Below, one piece after another: positions 1 to 7,738 of a stretch of 64,000 nucleotides of DNA. A program made the translations under genes and the position numbers. The notes under the pieces were generated by a model that saw nothing but the letters and a program-made list of their open reading frames with translations, did not search any database and was not told the DNA's origin. The DNA comes from a virus. The stretch spans positions 1 through 64,000 of the IMG/VR virus record IMGVR_UViG_3300028802_000007; one strand, given 5' to 3'. Position 1 is the stretch's first letter. The number at the start of each line of letters is the position of its first letter.

Positions 1-359
1 GCGATGCCCGCGTCGTCCAGAAGGCCCTGAAGGGTCTTGATGTACTCCGACGGACTCCGACGATGACGGGCAACGTGAGCCGCCAACGAGATCTTCTCAA
101 GGTTCTCGATCACGTCGTTGGTCTTGTCACCGTCGAGATGATGGATGACGTACCCACGCGGGACCGTTTCCCCGGGATGAGCATCCATCCAGACCTTGAC
201 GGCCCGGTGGAAGTACCGCTTGGCATCCGGGTCCCAGACCCGCCATCGGCCATCGCGGTCCAGGTGCATCCCGCCTTTCCAGTTGGGAGCATCTGGGCCG
301 CGCTTGCCTTTGTTGACGGAGACGTGGGACCGCTTCGGGTAGGACTTCTTCTCAGGCAC
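1..359 (-). CDS. HNH endonuclease, 3' end beyond left edge
   Basis: Reading leftward from a GTG at 359, an open frame runs off the window after about 119 codons with no stop. The translation contains HHLDGDKTNDVIENLE followed by HVARHR, the beta-beta-alpha-metal HNH signature in which His and Asn residues bind metal and activate water to cut DNA. An AGGAGG at 366-371, six bases before the GTG, decides the start. It lies downstream of portal in the packaging block. Phage HNH proteins here are either homing endonucleases or partners of terminase in packaging; the sequence does not say which. The C-terminus is not visible. Confidence 0.85.
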   Translation of the reverse strand, partial: MPEKKSYPKRSHVSVNKGKRGPDAPNWKGGMHLDRDGRWRVWDPDAKRYFHRAVKVWMDAHPGETVPRGYVIHHLDGDKTNDVIENLEKISLAAHVARHRRSPSEYIKTLQGLLDDAGI

Positions 360-406
360 AGGTGGCCTCCTTTCGGAGACCACTCTACCATGAAGAGTAA
401 CTTACC

Positions 407-898
407 CTAGGCCTCATCGTAGCTATAGTTCACCGTCTGCTGCGTCCAGTTGCCCGGACCAGCAGTAGCGTCCACGCGAAGCTGCATGACCATGTACTTG
501 GTGTACACGCCAGTCTGGCCTGCGGTGAACTGCTGAACGTCCCACGTCGCCTTGTTGCCCGTGGTGAACGTGGTGGCGTTCGTGTTGGCGATCGTCGAGG
601 TCGCCGTGGTCCCGATCTGGTACGTCACATACGCGCCAGTGAAGTTCAGCGTGGTGGACGTGTCCACCGTGCTGTTGAACCACACCTTGAACGACTGGAC
701 GTAGTTCGCCGGGGTCGCGGTGACCTTGAGCCGGATCCACTTCTCATACGAGTTGGTTCCGACCGTGATCGGGTTGGCCTGGCGGTTGGCCAGGGTGTTG
801 GTGGCGTTGTCGGCGGACTCGAGGTCCACACCCGCCACGGAGTCCGTGACGGTTGGCGTGGAACCATTCGAGACGCTGACTACAAGAGTCGCGGCCAT
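407..898 (-). CDS. Probable small virion protein downstream of portal
   Basis: The 163-residue product is rich in Thr, Asn, Val and Ala, has no Cys, and reads as an all-beta protein without signal peptide or membrane segment. I do not recognise the family. It starts ten bases after the portal stop, behind a purine-rich ribosome site, and is transcribed with portal and terminase. That context suggests a head decoration, head-tail or minor tail component. It is a clean frame with a normal composition; only the role is inferred. Confidence 0.75.
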   Translation of the reverse strand: MAATLVVSVSNGSTPTVTDSVAGVDLESADNATNTLANRQANPITVGTNSYEKWIRLKVTATPANYVQSFKVWFNSTVDTSTTLNFTGAYVTYQIGTTATSTIANTNATTFTTGNKATWDVQQFTAGQTGVYTKYMVMQLRVDATAGPGNWTQQTVNYSYDEA

Positions 899-908
899 GT
901 TGGTCCTT

Positions 909-2270
909 TCAGTCAGTGTTCCCCGTCAGCACGGGATCGATGGCTGAAGCCTTCGGCTTGGATGCCGTCGGCTGGCCCTCACCCGCAGCGGGCTGCTGCT
1001 CAGTGACCTCCTTGGCGGAGGCCACTTCGTCGATGGTCACGACGCCCAGCGACGTGTTCGCCATCAACTTGTTGTAGGGGTTCTCAGGATCGAGCGGATC
1101 TCCAAGCGGGAGACGTCCCTCATCCAGCCGCGCCTCGTTCACGGGCTTCCAAGGCATGCCTGCGAGCGCCAACTTGTTGATGTTGGCCTTTGACATGGAC
1201 TCCTTGATGTTCAACCGCGTGAACCGGAACGCCAGGTTGTTGGCTGCGCCTCCATAGCTCTGATCCCAGACGATCTCCCGGGTGAAGTAGTCCTGGATGA
1301 GCGCGAGCAGGGGCCGGAGTCCCTGGTCCTCGCTCATCTCCTGCTGGACCTCGCCGGTCGCCCGGTTGATGTCCATGGTCAGGCCGATGTCCTGCGGGCT
1401 GATGAGGTACACGGCGCAGATCTTCCGCACCAGGTACTTCAGCCACTCGTCGTACTGCATGTCGCGGTTCGACGGACGGAAGGGGATGAACTTCGCGCCC
1501 TTGGTGCCGCCCAGGAAACCAAGTGCGGATCGGCCAGCCACCTCGGCCCGCCAGTAGCCTTGGAAGGCCTCGACCTGATCCGGTCGGGCTCCCTCGCCAA
1601 GGTCGAAGATGCCATCGGGAGCCGCCTGCTCGACCTGACGGCGGTTGTACTGGGAGCCCGTGACCTCGGCGTCGATGGTCATCTTCAGGGTCTCGAGCGG
1701 CGACAGGCCCAGCACCGAGTAGGTGCGCGGGTTCGCCATGATGTAGAGCATGTCCTCGTTGCGGAAGGGGATGTCGGTCTCAGGGACCGGGTTCCACCAG
1801 TAGCGCGACTCTCGAGGATTGCCGTCCCAGACGGAGCTCACCTTGACCCGGGCACCGTCAACGGCGTGCAGTCCGGCGATCGCGCCGCCAAGCGTGCGCT
1901 CCTTCTCGATGACGCCTGCATCGAGCACCAGGATGTCCTCGATGATGGGCTCGACCCACGAGCGGAAGCTCTCCACGGCGGTGTTGGGCGAGATGAACCG
2001 CTGGCGGATCTCGTTCTTGAGGACCTCGCTCACGTCGGTCGTCCCATCGAACGGGACGATGTCCCACTCGGCGGATGAGACCTGGGACTTGCGGATGCTG
2101 ATGGCCGCCCTAATCCACTCGGAGTGCTCAGCCCAGTTGCGGAAGAGGGCGGAGGTGGACTTCATCACCTTGCCGCGCTCTTGGAAGACGAAGCCACCGC
2201 CGTAGCCAGCGGGGATGTTCTTGGGGCTCGTCCTGTACGAGCGGGTGAGCATGTTGCTGATGACGCCCAT
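909..2270 (-). CDS. Portal protein
   Basis: The 453-residue product is a phage portal of the HK97/SPP1 type, the dodecameric ring at one capsid vertex through which terminase pumps DNA and to which the tail attaches. Visible family features are the N-terminal start near the membrane-free wing region, an Asp/Glu-rich middle, a PRTYSVLGLSPLE segment typical of portals, and a stem/crown with QYDEWLKYLVRKICAVYLISP. The C-terminal 40 residues are low-complexity (Pro, Ala, Gln). Length is normal for the family (400-500). The start is an ATG directly after the stop of the preceding small gene, just downstream of the large terminase, the standard order. Confidence 0.9.
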   Translation of the reverse strand: MGVISNMLTRSYRTSPKNIPAGYGGGFVFQERGKVMKSTSALFRNWAEHSEWIRAAISIRKSQVSSAEWDIVPFDGTTDVSEVLKNEIRQRFISPNTAVESFRSWVEPIIEDILVLDAGVIEKERTLGGAIAGLHAVDGARVKVSSVWDGNPRESRYWWNPVPETDIPFRNEDMLYIMANPRTYSVLGLSPLETLKMTIDAEVTGSQYNRRQVEQAAPDGIFDLGEGARPDQVEAFQGYWRAEVAGRSALGFLGGTKGAKFIPFRPSNRDMQYDEWLKYLVRKICAVYLISPQDIGLTMDINRATGEVQQEMSEDQGLRPLLALIQDYFTREIVWDQSYGGAANNLAFRFTRLNIKESMSKANINKLALAGMPWKPVNEARLDEGRLPLGDPLDPENPYNKLMANTSLGVVTIDEVASAKEVTEQQPAAGEGQPTASKPKASAIDPVLTGNTD

Positions 2271-2492
2271 CTACTTCAATCCTCGGAAGTGCGCCGCGAT
2301 GAAGTCCGCACTCGCACTGTTGAGGTGGTCGGCTTCCATCTGACGGTTCGCGGCGGTGATGGCCTGCTCGTAGGTCATCGTGTGGGTCTCAAGGCGACCC
2401 ATGATGGGTGCCAGGTATTCAGGGACGAGGCGGATGCCATCGCGGAACTCGACCTCGATCTTCTGGCCGGGGAACACTAGGCCGTCTTCCAT
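2271..2492 (-). CDS. Small protein between terminase and portal
   Basis: The 73-residue product is not recognised. It is soluble, mixed acidic and basic, with no Cys or membrane segment. Its start overlaps the last 16 bases of the large terminase gene and its stop abuts the portal ATG, so it is translationally coupled to both. Small genes in this slot are common in siphoviruses, sometimes packaging accessory proteins, but nothing in the sequence shows a function. Confidence 0.65.
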   Translation of the reverse strand: MEDGLVFPGQKIEVEFRDGIRLVPEYLAPIMGRLETHTMTYEQAITAANRQMEADHLNSASADFIAAHFRGLK

Positions 2493-4003
2493 GACACCTT
2501 CCCCGTCTTGTTCATGGACCCGTAGAAGAACTCGGCGCTGGTCAGGTCCATCGAGTAGCCCAGCGCGTCCACGAAGTCGTCGTGGCCCTTGGGGAACGAG
2601 AGGAGCTCCGTCTCGAAGGCGGAGCCTCGGAGGCTCTTGTGGTGGAGGACCTTGTGGGCCTCGTACTTGGCGGCCACGCCGCGAGCTCGAGTCGTCTTGT
2701 CGCCGTCCGCCTTGCGTCCCTCGATCGGGATGTGCGGGTACTCCTCCATCACGTTCTGGATGATGGTGGACTGGGCCTGCACGCTCTCGACGATGACCAG
2801 ACCGATGTTCGGGAACGCCTTCCAGCCGTCGAGGATGAACTCGACGTGGTGGCTCTCGCGCTTGTCGCGGTAGGCCGACAGGACGTAGAAGAAGCCCCGG
2901 TTGGGACAGCCCTTCTGGCAGACGTCCTCGGCGGTCGTCGCCCGGGCGGTGAAGTCGGCCCGCTCACGGGTTGAGAACGCGAGATCGACGCCCATTCTCA
3001 GGTTGTAGGAATGGCCCTCAGGGAGGGTGTCGAAGTGGGTGAACGGGCCCTTGAAGATGTTGCCCTCGAGGAGGCCGCTGATGTCGTTCTGGTAGGCGCA
3101 ACTGAAGAGGGCTGAGCCCATCTCCTCACGCTCTCGGAGCAGGCGATCCACCGGCCAGTACTCCGGCCAGTAGCTGTGCAGATCGCCCTTGTCGTCGGGC
3201 TGGAGAGCGGACACGACGTGGCTCTCCCAGCCGAAGCCACCCTGGGCTGTCGGGGTGAAGAACTGCTCATACAGGTCGGCCTCCCCCCAGCGGGTGCCGA
3301 TGACGATGACCACCCCGTCGGGGGCCAGGCAGGGCTTGAGCGTCTTCTTGAACCAGACCTCGACCGCCTCGCGCTGATCCACCGTCTGGGTGTTCTCCTC
3401 GTCGAGGATGTCGTCCATCAGGATGATGTCGAACCGCTTGCTGATGATGGCCCCGCCCACGCCGACCGCGAAGCAGGACACGTCCTTGGAGCCGTGCCAC
3501 CGACTGCCACTTCGGAGCCACTCCTTGTCGGTCCACTTCGAGCTCGACGGACCGCAGTCAGGGAAGGTGTCCTTGTGGGCGGCGTTCGCCTCGTAGGTGT
3601 ACTTGATGGCGCGGCTGAAGTCCTTGCCCTGCATGTCGGTGTTGGACACGAGGCCGACCCGCAGATCGGGGTACTTGGCGACCAGCCACGCCAGCAGGAT
3701 CGTGTTGTTCCAGGTCGTCTTGGCTCCGCCGCGAGGCAGCAGCCACACGCCGTGGCTGCGGGCGTAGATGGCCTCGAGGGTCTGGCTCACCATCTTGCGG
3801 TGGTGCTCCGCCGGCTGGTAGCCGAAGACGTACTCGCCATAGGCGAAGACCGCGTCCGGTCCGTCAGTTCGTGCGAGCTCTCTCAACGCGTGGGAGCGGA
3901 GAGCTTGCCACGCTTCCGGCGTCAGCGCCGCGTCCTCGAGAAGCTTCGACAAGGGCCCTGAGGAAGTCTGGGTCGTCGGAGGCGGCAGAGAGGTTGATGC
4001 CAA
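2477..4003 (-). CDS. terL: Terminase large subunit (TerL)
   Basis: The 508-residue protein is the packaging motor: an N-terminal ATPase that drives DNA into the prohead and a C-terminal RuvC/RNase H-like nuclease that cuts concatemers. A Walker A variant LLPRGGAKTTWNN is at about residues 88-100 and a Walker B DIILMDDILDEE at about 192-202. The nuclease part shows MGVDLAFSTRERADFT (first catalytic Asp), VIVESVQAQ, and a C-terminal GHDDFVDALGYS (last Asp pair). The start chosen is a TTG at 4003, because GAGGAG lies seven bases upstream; the gene then overlaps the small subunit by 140 bases, which is unusual. A shorter start inside the overlap is possible. Confidence 0.95.
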   Translation of the reverse strand: MASTSLPPPTTQTSSGPLSKLLEDAALTPEAWQALRSHALRELARTDGPDAVFAYGEYVFGYQPAEHHRKMVSQTLEAIYARSHGVWLLPRGGAKTTWNNTILLAWLVAKYPDLRVGLVSNTDMQGKDFSRAIKYTYEANAAHKDTFPDCGPSSSKWTDKEWLRSGSRWHGSKDVSCFAVGVGGAIISKRFDIILMDDILDEENTQTVDQREAVEVWFKKTLKPCLAPDGVVIVIGTRWGEADLYEQFFTPTAQGGFGWESHVVSALQPDDKGDLHSYWPEYWPVDRLLREREEMGSALFSCAYQNDISGLLEGNIFKGPFTHFDTLPEGHSYNLRMGVDLAFSTRERADFTARATTAEDVCQKGCPNRGFFYVLSAYRDKRESHHVEFILDGWKAFPNIGLVIVESVQAQSTIIQNVMEEYPHIPIEGRKADGDKTTRARGVAAKYEAHKVLHHKSLRGSAFETELLSFPKGHDDFVDALGYSMDLTSAEFFYGSMNKTGKVSWKTA

Positions 4004-4436
4004 GCGATCGCTCCTCGTTGATGGTGGACGGCTTGCCGAAGAGGACCTGGAGGCGGTCGATCAACTGGGCGACGTCTTGGGGTCGGATGACGATAAGCGG
4101 CTCATCGGCCCACACACCGCCGCGCTCCCGCCGGACGGTGCGCTTGAGGTCTTCGCGCATGCGCCCGATGGCCTCGTCGATGGCGTCGATGGCGTTGTCG
4201 CGGACGCGGGCTTCCTTGGCGATCCGCTTGCCCTCGTCGTCGGCGAGGAGCGAGAGGGCCTTGTTCTGGGAGCGGTTGCGGAACTCCTCGCGCTTCTTGG
4301 CCCAGCCGCGCTTCTTGGACGCCTCCATGATCATGGAGTGCGTGCTCATGCCGACGGAGTCCGCCAGCTCGCGCAGGCCCATGTCGCCCTGGATGTATTC
4401 GAGCTCGAGGGCGTCGTAGTCCCACTTCTTGTTCAA
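3864..4436 (-). CDS. Probable small terminase / DNA-recognition subunit
   Basis: The 190-residue protein has a helix-turn-helix-like N-terminus (a DYDALELEYIQGDMG helix, then LRELADSVGMSTHSM) followed by a long charged helical region and a disordered C-terminus. Small terminases have this layout: DNA-binding HTH, then a coiled-coil oligomerisation core. Its position directly before TerL supports the call. It starts with a TTG that overlaps the preceding stop as TTGA, a coupling pattern seen repeatedly in this genome. The last 46 codons overlap the start of TerL. Confidence 0.7.
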   Translation of the reverse strand: MNKKWDYDALELEYIQGDMGLRELADSVGMSTHSMIMEASKKRGWAKKREEFRNRSQNKALSLLADDEGKRIAKEARVRDNAIDAIDEAIGRMREDLKRTVRRERGGVWADEPLIVIRPQDVAQLIDRLQVLFGKPSTINEERSLGINLSAASDDPDFLRALVEASRGRGADAGSVASSPLPRVERARTN

Positions 4437-4768
4437 CGGATCTCCCTGGTCACCACGCCGGACATGCCCGGGATGCTGACCGTGACCTCTGTGATGCGGG
4501 GGTGGGCCAGCAGCAACTGCTCGGTGATCCAGGCGGCAATGCTGTCGAGGCGCTCGGAGCCGCCGTACAGCATCTCCGACAGCGTGTGGAGATGGAGCCC
4601 ACGGGTCACCGTGAACAGGTCGGCGTACAGGGTCAGGCAGGGCCCGGCGAGGTCGGCGACTTCATCGACGGTGACGGTAAAGGTGTGTCCGTGGAGGTGC
4701 GGCCCTTCGCGCTCCACATCGCGGTGGGTGGAGTCGAAGGTGACCGTGGCTCGGGCTGTGGTGATCAA
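4433..4768 (-). CDS. QueD/PTPS-like T-fold protein with altered active site
   Basis: The product (111 residues from a TTG at 4768) resembles 6-carboxytetrahydropterin synthase/6-pyruvoyltetrahydropterin synthase. It has VTFDSTH near the start and PHLHGHTFTVTV, matching the three zinc-binding His of the family (H-x(n)-HGH). Canonical QueD enzymes also need a Cys a few residues before HGH and a C-terminal His-Glu pair; here the Cys position is not Cys and the Asp-His region is poorly conserved, so a changed activity is likely. QueD makes an intermediate of 7-deazaguanine used in tRNA queuosine or phage DNA modification; no other pathway gene is visible. A longer ATG start at 4804 would begin inside a terminator-like hairpin, so the TTG after it is preferred. 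Confidence 0.55.
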   Translation of the reverse strand: MITTARATVTFDSTHRDVEREGPHLHGHTFTVTVDEVADLAGPCLTLYADLFTVTRGLHLHTLSEMLYGGSERLDSIAAWITEQLLLAHPRITEVTVSIPGMSGVVTREIR

Positions 4769-4778
4769 AGATCCCCCA

Positions 4779-4818
4779 GAAAAAAGGGACGGACCGACCA
4801 TCACTGGTCGGCCCGTCC
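4779..4818 (-). terminator. Intrinsic terminator or attenuator
   Basis: On the minus strand a 14-base-pair stem (arms 4805-4818 and 4787-4800, one mismatch, loop of four) is followed at once by CTTTTTTC. This is a textbook rho-independent terminator for leftward transcription. It separates the small-gene operon from the QueD-terminase-portal block. No new promoter fits in the 11 bases before the next gene, so it probably acts as a partial terminator or attenuator. Confidence 0.8.
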
Positions 4819-4908
4819 ATTCGGGAACCGTGGACTCGCTGCGCCTATCTACTGGAGGTCAACCAAAAGAGTAGGGGCGCGAGGCGGTGAGACCCATATG
4901 AAGTTGTA

Positions 4909-4934
4909 CCACGCGCACAGTACAGGGCGCGTGG
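4909..4934 (-). other. Strong hairpin after the small-gene operon
   Basis: A perfect eight-base-pair inverted repeat (CCACGCGC at 4909-4916 with GCGCGTGG at 4927-4934) closes a ten-base loop eight bases after the stop of the gene ending at 4943. It has no T tract. It may stabilise the 3' end of the upstream message or assist the T-tract terminator at 4779-4818. The rest of the 174-base gap 4769-4942 shows nothing else recognisable. Confidence 0.5.
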
Positions 4935-4942
4935 TCGGTTTG

Positions 4943-5212
4943 CTAGGTGTCCTGGTCGTCTTTGCCCGCCGAAAGATCGGTGAAGCGGTCGTTCTCGACG
5001 TCGTATCGCCAGTCGATAGCGTACGCGGCTTGGGGCAGGAGCACCACGCTCCCGTCGCTCAGGCACACGATGCCGTGCAACTGGCGGTTCGCCTTGGTCG
5101 CCGGGGGCTCGAACGCGAAGCCCAGCAGCAACCCGACCGGGTGCTCTGTTTCGATCGGGTAGAGGTCGGCTCGGAGGGTCACCCGGAGGGGTTCGTCGAA
5201 GAGCGCGGTCAC
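4943..5212 (-). CDS. Hypothetical protein, 89 residues
   Basis: The product is not recognised. It is a soluble mixed alpha/beta sequence with no Cys-rich or membrane region. The GTG start at 5212 shares bases with the stop of the upstream membrane peptide (GTGA overlap), which decides the start although a longer frame is open. It is the last gene of the small accessory operon before the terminator. Confidence 0.7.
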   Translation of the reverse strand: MTALFDEPLRVTLRADLYPIETEHPVGLLLGFAFEPPATKANRQLHGIVCLSDGSVVLLPQAAYAIDWRYDVENDRFTDLSAGKDDQDT

Positions 5213-5298
5213 CAGACCAGTGCCCCGAACACGACGCCGACGGCGAACCAGAAGACCGCGAACGCGGCGAGCTTGTTCTGGGTGTCGATCTTGATCAT
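5209..5298 (-). CDS. 29-residue membrane peptide
   Basis: The peptide MIKIDTQNKLAAFAVFWFAV... has one hydrophobic helix of about 18 residues after a short polar N-terminus. Its ATG overlaps the stop of the previous gene (ATGA) and its stop overlaps the next GTG. Position in the coupled operon argues that it is translated. Function unknown; single-span peptides like this can be holin-like or membrane-targeting accessory proteins. Confidence 0.6.
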   Translation of the reverse strand: MIKIDTQNKLAAFAVFWFAVGVVFGALVW

Positions 5299-5504
5299 CG
5301 GATGCCTGCGTCCTTGGCGCACAGCTTGGGGCTCTGGTAGAGGTCCCCAAGGCCGACAGCGTAGACCACCCGACGGTGGCCGCAGGCGGCGCACTTCTGG
5401 CGGCGGTGACGCTGGAGGCTCACGGCGATGTTGACGACGAGGGGCCCGTAGTTGACATCGACGGGAGAGAGCCCAGCGGCGATCTGGCCCGGGGCCCCGA
5501 TCAC
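5295..5504 (-). CDS. Small CxxC protein
   Basis: The 69-residue product has a basic central segment, RHRRQKCAACGHRR, with one CxxC pair and a further Cys near the C-terminus, suggesting a zinc or metal site. Not recognised otherwise. It overlaps its neighbours by four bases at each end (start over the stop at 5501, stop over the ATG at 5298). Confidence 0.6.
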   Translation of the reverse strand: MIGAPGQIAAGLSPVDVNYGPLVVNIAVSLQRHRRQKCAACGHRRVVYAVGLGDLYQSPKLCAKDAGIR

Positions 5505-5839
5505 GCCCGGACCCTCACCTTCGCCTTGGACTTCGCGGCGGGCTTCGGGACGGCCCTCACCGGGTTGTAGGGAGCAACGGCTGCGGCCTCCTCAGGCGTG
5601 GTGATGATGTGACCGGCACCGGCATCCCGGTTGGCCTGCGTGTCGGGGACGAGGGAGGTCTCGTAGATCTTGACCTCCTTGATGGGAGCGGCGTCCACGC
5701 TGATGGTTCGACCAGCCGTGGCATCACGAGCCGCCTGAGCGATGAACGCTGAGACGCTGATGCCCTGGTCGAGGCAGTGGTGTCGGAGGGCGACCCAATC
5801 GTCGTCATCCAGATAGAAGCTGTGCTGACGGACGGTCAA
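5501..5839 (-). CDS. Possible ribbon-helix-helix-type protein
   Basis: The 112-residue product (TTG start at 5839, overlapping the stop of the HTH gene as TTGA, with AGGAG nine bases upstream) begins TVRQHSFYLDDDDWVALRHH and continues ISVSAFIAQAARDA. A short strand followed by two helices with a GxSxSxFI turn is how ribbon-helix-helix DNA-binding proteins look. The C-terminal half is Pro/Ala/Lys-rich and probably disordered. Pairing with the adjacent HTH protein suggests a two-gene DNA-binding unit; the target is unknown. Confidence 0.6.
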   Translation of the reverse strand: MTVRQHSFYLDDDDWVALRHHCLDQGISVSAFIAQAARDATAGRTISVDAAPIKEVKIYETSLVPDTQANRDAGAGHIITTPEEAAAVAPYNPVRAVPKPAAKSKAKVRVRA

Positions 5840-6033
5840 CGCACCATTCTCCTTTCGAGGTAGGCGAGCACGTCGGTCCGCCTGTACTTGCGCCAGCCCC
5901 GATCTCCCTGCTGGAAGTACGGGAGCTCCGTCGGGGGAAGACGTTTGACGGTGGAGCGGTCCACCCCCAGCAGAGCGGCTGTCTCGCTCGAGGTCAGCCA
6001 CCGGGTGGACTCATGCTGCTGGGGGTGGATCAT
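5836..6033 (-). CDS. Helix-turn-helix protein, excisionase/MerR-like
   Basis: The 65-residue product shows WLTSSETAALLGVDRSTVKRL followed by RGWRKYRRTDVLAYLER, the HTH_17/excisionase pattern: helix-turn-helix that picks a DNA site and a wing with Lys/Tyr-Arg. Such proteins act as excisionases, terminase-like recognition subunits or regulators. No integrase is present in the window, so an excisionase role is unsupported. It overlaps the next gene as TTGA. Confidence 0.8.
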   Translation of the reverse strand: MIHPQQHESTRWLTSSETAALLGVDRSTVKRLPPTELPYFQQGDRGWRKYRRTDVLAYLERRMVR

Positions 6034-6035
6034 GG

Positions 6036-6950
6036 CTACTTGCGCTTCGCCGTCAGGACCACCGCGCTGAGGCTGGACAGAGCCAGCATCAGGACGAGGA
6101 ACGGAACGACGGGGCTGGAGCTGTTCGACGACGATCCGACGGTATCGGTCGGCGGCAACTCCTCGGTCGGAGTGGTCGGGGGCGGGGTGATGACTGCCGG
6201 GTTGCAGTCGGGGCAGAACACCTCATCCTCGGCGAGGACCTCGGTGTCAGCAGCGTTGCTGACGCTGATGGTGTGGGTGCCCGGCGTGACGAAGATCTCG
6301 CCCACCGTGCCGTCACCGAACACGTCCTGCAAGGTCACCAACTGGCCGTCCACGCGGACGTTCAGCAGCATGATGAGCAGGACGGTTCCGCGAAGCTCGA
6401 TGGCCGACTTGCCGACCGGGATCGGCAGGCCGGTCTCGGGGCAGACCTCGACGCTGAACTCACCGATGACGATCGGAGTCGGGGTCGGGGTGGGAGTCGG
6501 CGTGGGTGTGGGCGTGGGGCAGGCTCCCTCGGCATCAGGCTCGAGCTGCGGATCGCAGGTCGGGGTTGGCGTTGGGGTCGGCGTTGGGGTGGGGGTAGGT
6601 GTAGGGGTGGGCGTAGGGGTGGGTGTAGGCGTCGGGGACCCGCCGCCATCGTCCGGGGGCGGGCAGTCGGTGATGGGCGGCTCGTCCTGACCGATGTCGA
6701 GGGCGAGCACGAAGCTGCGGCCCTGGTCGTCAGCGAAGAAGCTGCCCACGACGATGGGGTCGGCCTTGATGGCGGACTCGTCCACGTCGATGGGGTTCTG
6801 GCCGGTCTGGAAGCGTTCGTCGTCTCCGGGCGTGCCGACGTACTTGCACACGAAGTACTTGGTGGCGGTGTCGGTCTCGACCGCGAGCACCGACGGCGCG
6901 ACGGAGAAGAGCAGGCCCGCGATGGCGATCGCGGAGAAGATCCTCTTCAT
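6036..6950 (-). CDS. Secreted Pro-Thr-repeat protein with LPxT-like cell-wall anchor
   Basis: The product (304 residues) starts at an ATG with GGAGG upstream and a clear signal peptide ([16 protein letters not shown], cleavage after SVLA). After a small Cys-containing domain come two blocks of Pro-Thr dipeptide repeats separated by [14 protein letters not shown], then a beta-rich domain. The C-terminus has ELPPTDTVG, a Ser/Asn spacer, a hydrophobic helix [13 protein letters not shown] and the basic tail AKRK. That is the layout of a sortase sorting signal, with LPPTD in place of LPxTG. It is therefore predicted to be displayed on the host cell wall during infection. Not a virion gene by context. 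Confidence 0.75.
   Translation of the reverse strand: MKRIFSAIAIAGLLFSVAPSVLAVETDTATKYFVCKYVGTPGDDERFQTGQNPIDVDESAIKADPIVVGSFFADDQGRSFVLALDIGQDEPPITDCPPPDDGGGSPTPTPTPTPTPTPTPTPTPTPTPTPTCDPQLEPDAEGACPTPTPTPTPTPTPTPIVIGEFSVEVCPETGLPIPVGKSAIELRGTVLLIMLLNVRVDGQLVTLQDVFGDGTVGEIFVTPGTHTISVSNAADTEVLAEDEVFCPDCNPAVITPPPTTPTEELPPTDTVGSSSNSSSPVVPFLVLMLALSSLSAVVLTAKRK
6478..6648 (-). repeat. Simple-sequence repeat encoding Pro-Thr blocks
   Basis: Two tracts of a degenerate six-base repeat (GGGGTN/GGCGTN on the plus strand) encode about 8 and 14 Pro-Thr units on the minus strand, separated by some 50 bases of non-repeat. Such tracts are prone to length change by slippage, which would alter the stalk length of the surface protein. 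Confidence 0.85.
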
Positions 6951-7002
6951 ATTCCCTCCAACAGGAATGTGGGGCACAACGGGGTCGCGGGGACTCAGTT
7001 CC

Positions 7003-7323
7003 TCATCGGCTCTCCGCTTGGTACTGCTCGATGCCGCTCAGACGCGGCTCGTCGGGGGGATAGACGGGGGCGGACGACTTGTCGAGGCCGGTGTGGTGGA
7101 TGTGGGCCTCGAGGCGGCGGAGCCGGCTCTCGATGTCGGGCTCCCGCCGGTCCTCGTAGGACAGCGGGATGACGTTGCCGCCGACGACCAACGCCTGCGG
7201 GTGGGTGCCGGTGGTCTTCCACCACTCCTCCCAGTAGTTGCGGATCTCCTCCACCTGGGACGCGCTGACCTCAGGTCCGGCGTCGAGGATGTAGCGTTCG
7301 TCGGTGAGGCGGATGAGTTTCAT
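7003..7323 (-). CDS. Hypothetical protein, 106 residues
   Basis: The product is unrecognised, mainly helical and charged ([18 protein letters not shown], then [12 protein letters not shown]). No Cys or membrane segment. The ATG at 7323 overlaps the stop of the preceding gene (ATGA). It is followed 52 bases downstream by the surface-protein gene. Confidence 0.65.
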   Translation of the reverse strand: MKLIRLTDERYILDAGPEVSASQVEEIRNYWEEWWKTTGTHPQALVVGGNVIPLSYEDRREPDIESRLRRLEAHIHHTGLDKSSAPVYPPDEPRLSGIEQYQAESR

Positions 7324-7655
7324 GCGTTCCCCCTGATGGCCGTGTCGAGGATGTCGTCGATGTCGGCGAGCAGCACGGCTGGCTTGCCCGCGACCGGGAT
7401 GATGGATGCGTTGTGGAGGTCGATCTTCAGCTCGCGCAGGGCGATCTTGCGGCCCTCGATCATGCCGTCGCCGTAGTTCATCGCGGCATCCGTGGCCGCC
7501 CGGTCGTCGTCGTAGACCGGCATGATGTCGCGAGGCGTGCCGTCCTCATCGACGAAGTAGCGGATGTCGGCGTTGCACTGCCAGCAGGGGCCCTCCACGT
7601 CGTAGCCGTGGCGCTTCTCGTTGTAGGTCCGCTTCTCCTCGGCCCGCTCACTCAC
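7320..7655 (-). CDS. Hypothetical CxxC protein, 111 residues
   Basis: The GTG at 7655 is preceded five bases upstream by GGAGG and overlaps the stop of a membrane peptide. The N-terminal part carries GPCWQCNADIRYF, a CxxC that may bind metal, and the C-terminal part is acidic and helical. Family not recognised. Confidence 0.65.
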   Translation of the reverse strand: MSERAEEKRTYNEKRHGYDVEGPCWQCNADIRYFVDEDGTPRDIMPVYDDDRAATDAAMNYGDGMIEGRKIALRELKIDLHNASIIPVAGKPAVLLADIDDILDTAIRGNA

Positions 7656-7738
7656 ATGGTCCTCCCGACGGTGGCGTAGAAGAGCAGACCCAAGATGACG
7701 ATGACGGCGATGAGCAGGGTCACGTTGATGGCCTTCAC
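7652..7738 (-). CDS. 28-residue membrane peptide
   Basis: Start GTG overlaps the stop of the gene ending at 7735 (GTGA) and its stop overlaps the next GTG. The sequence VKAINVTLLIAVIVILGLLF is one hydrophobic helix with a short basic end. Both overlaps, repeated throughout this operon, support it as a real gene. Function unknown. Confidence 0.6.
   Translation of the reverse strand: MKAINVTLLIAVIVILGLLFYATVGRTM

Noticed and set aside
63-410. Plus-strand 115-codon frame at the left edge
   Set aside because: The opposite strand encodes an HNH protein with an AGGAGG site through the same bases; the plus frame has no motif.
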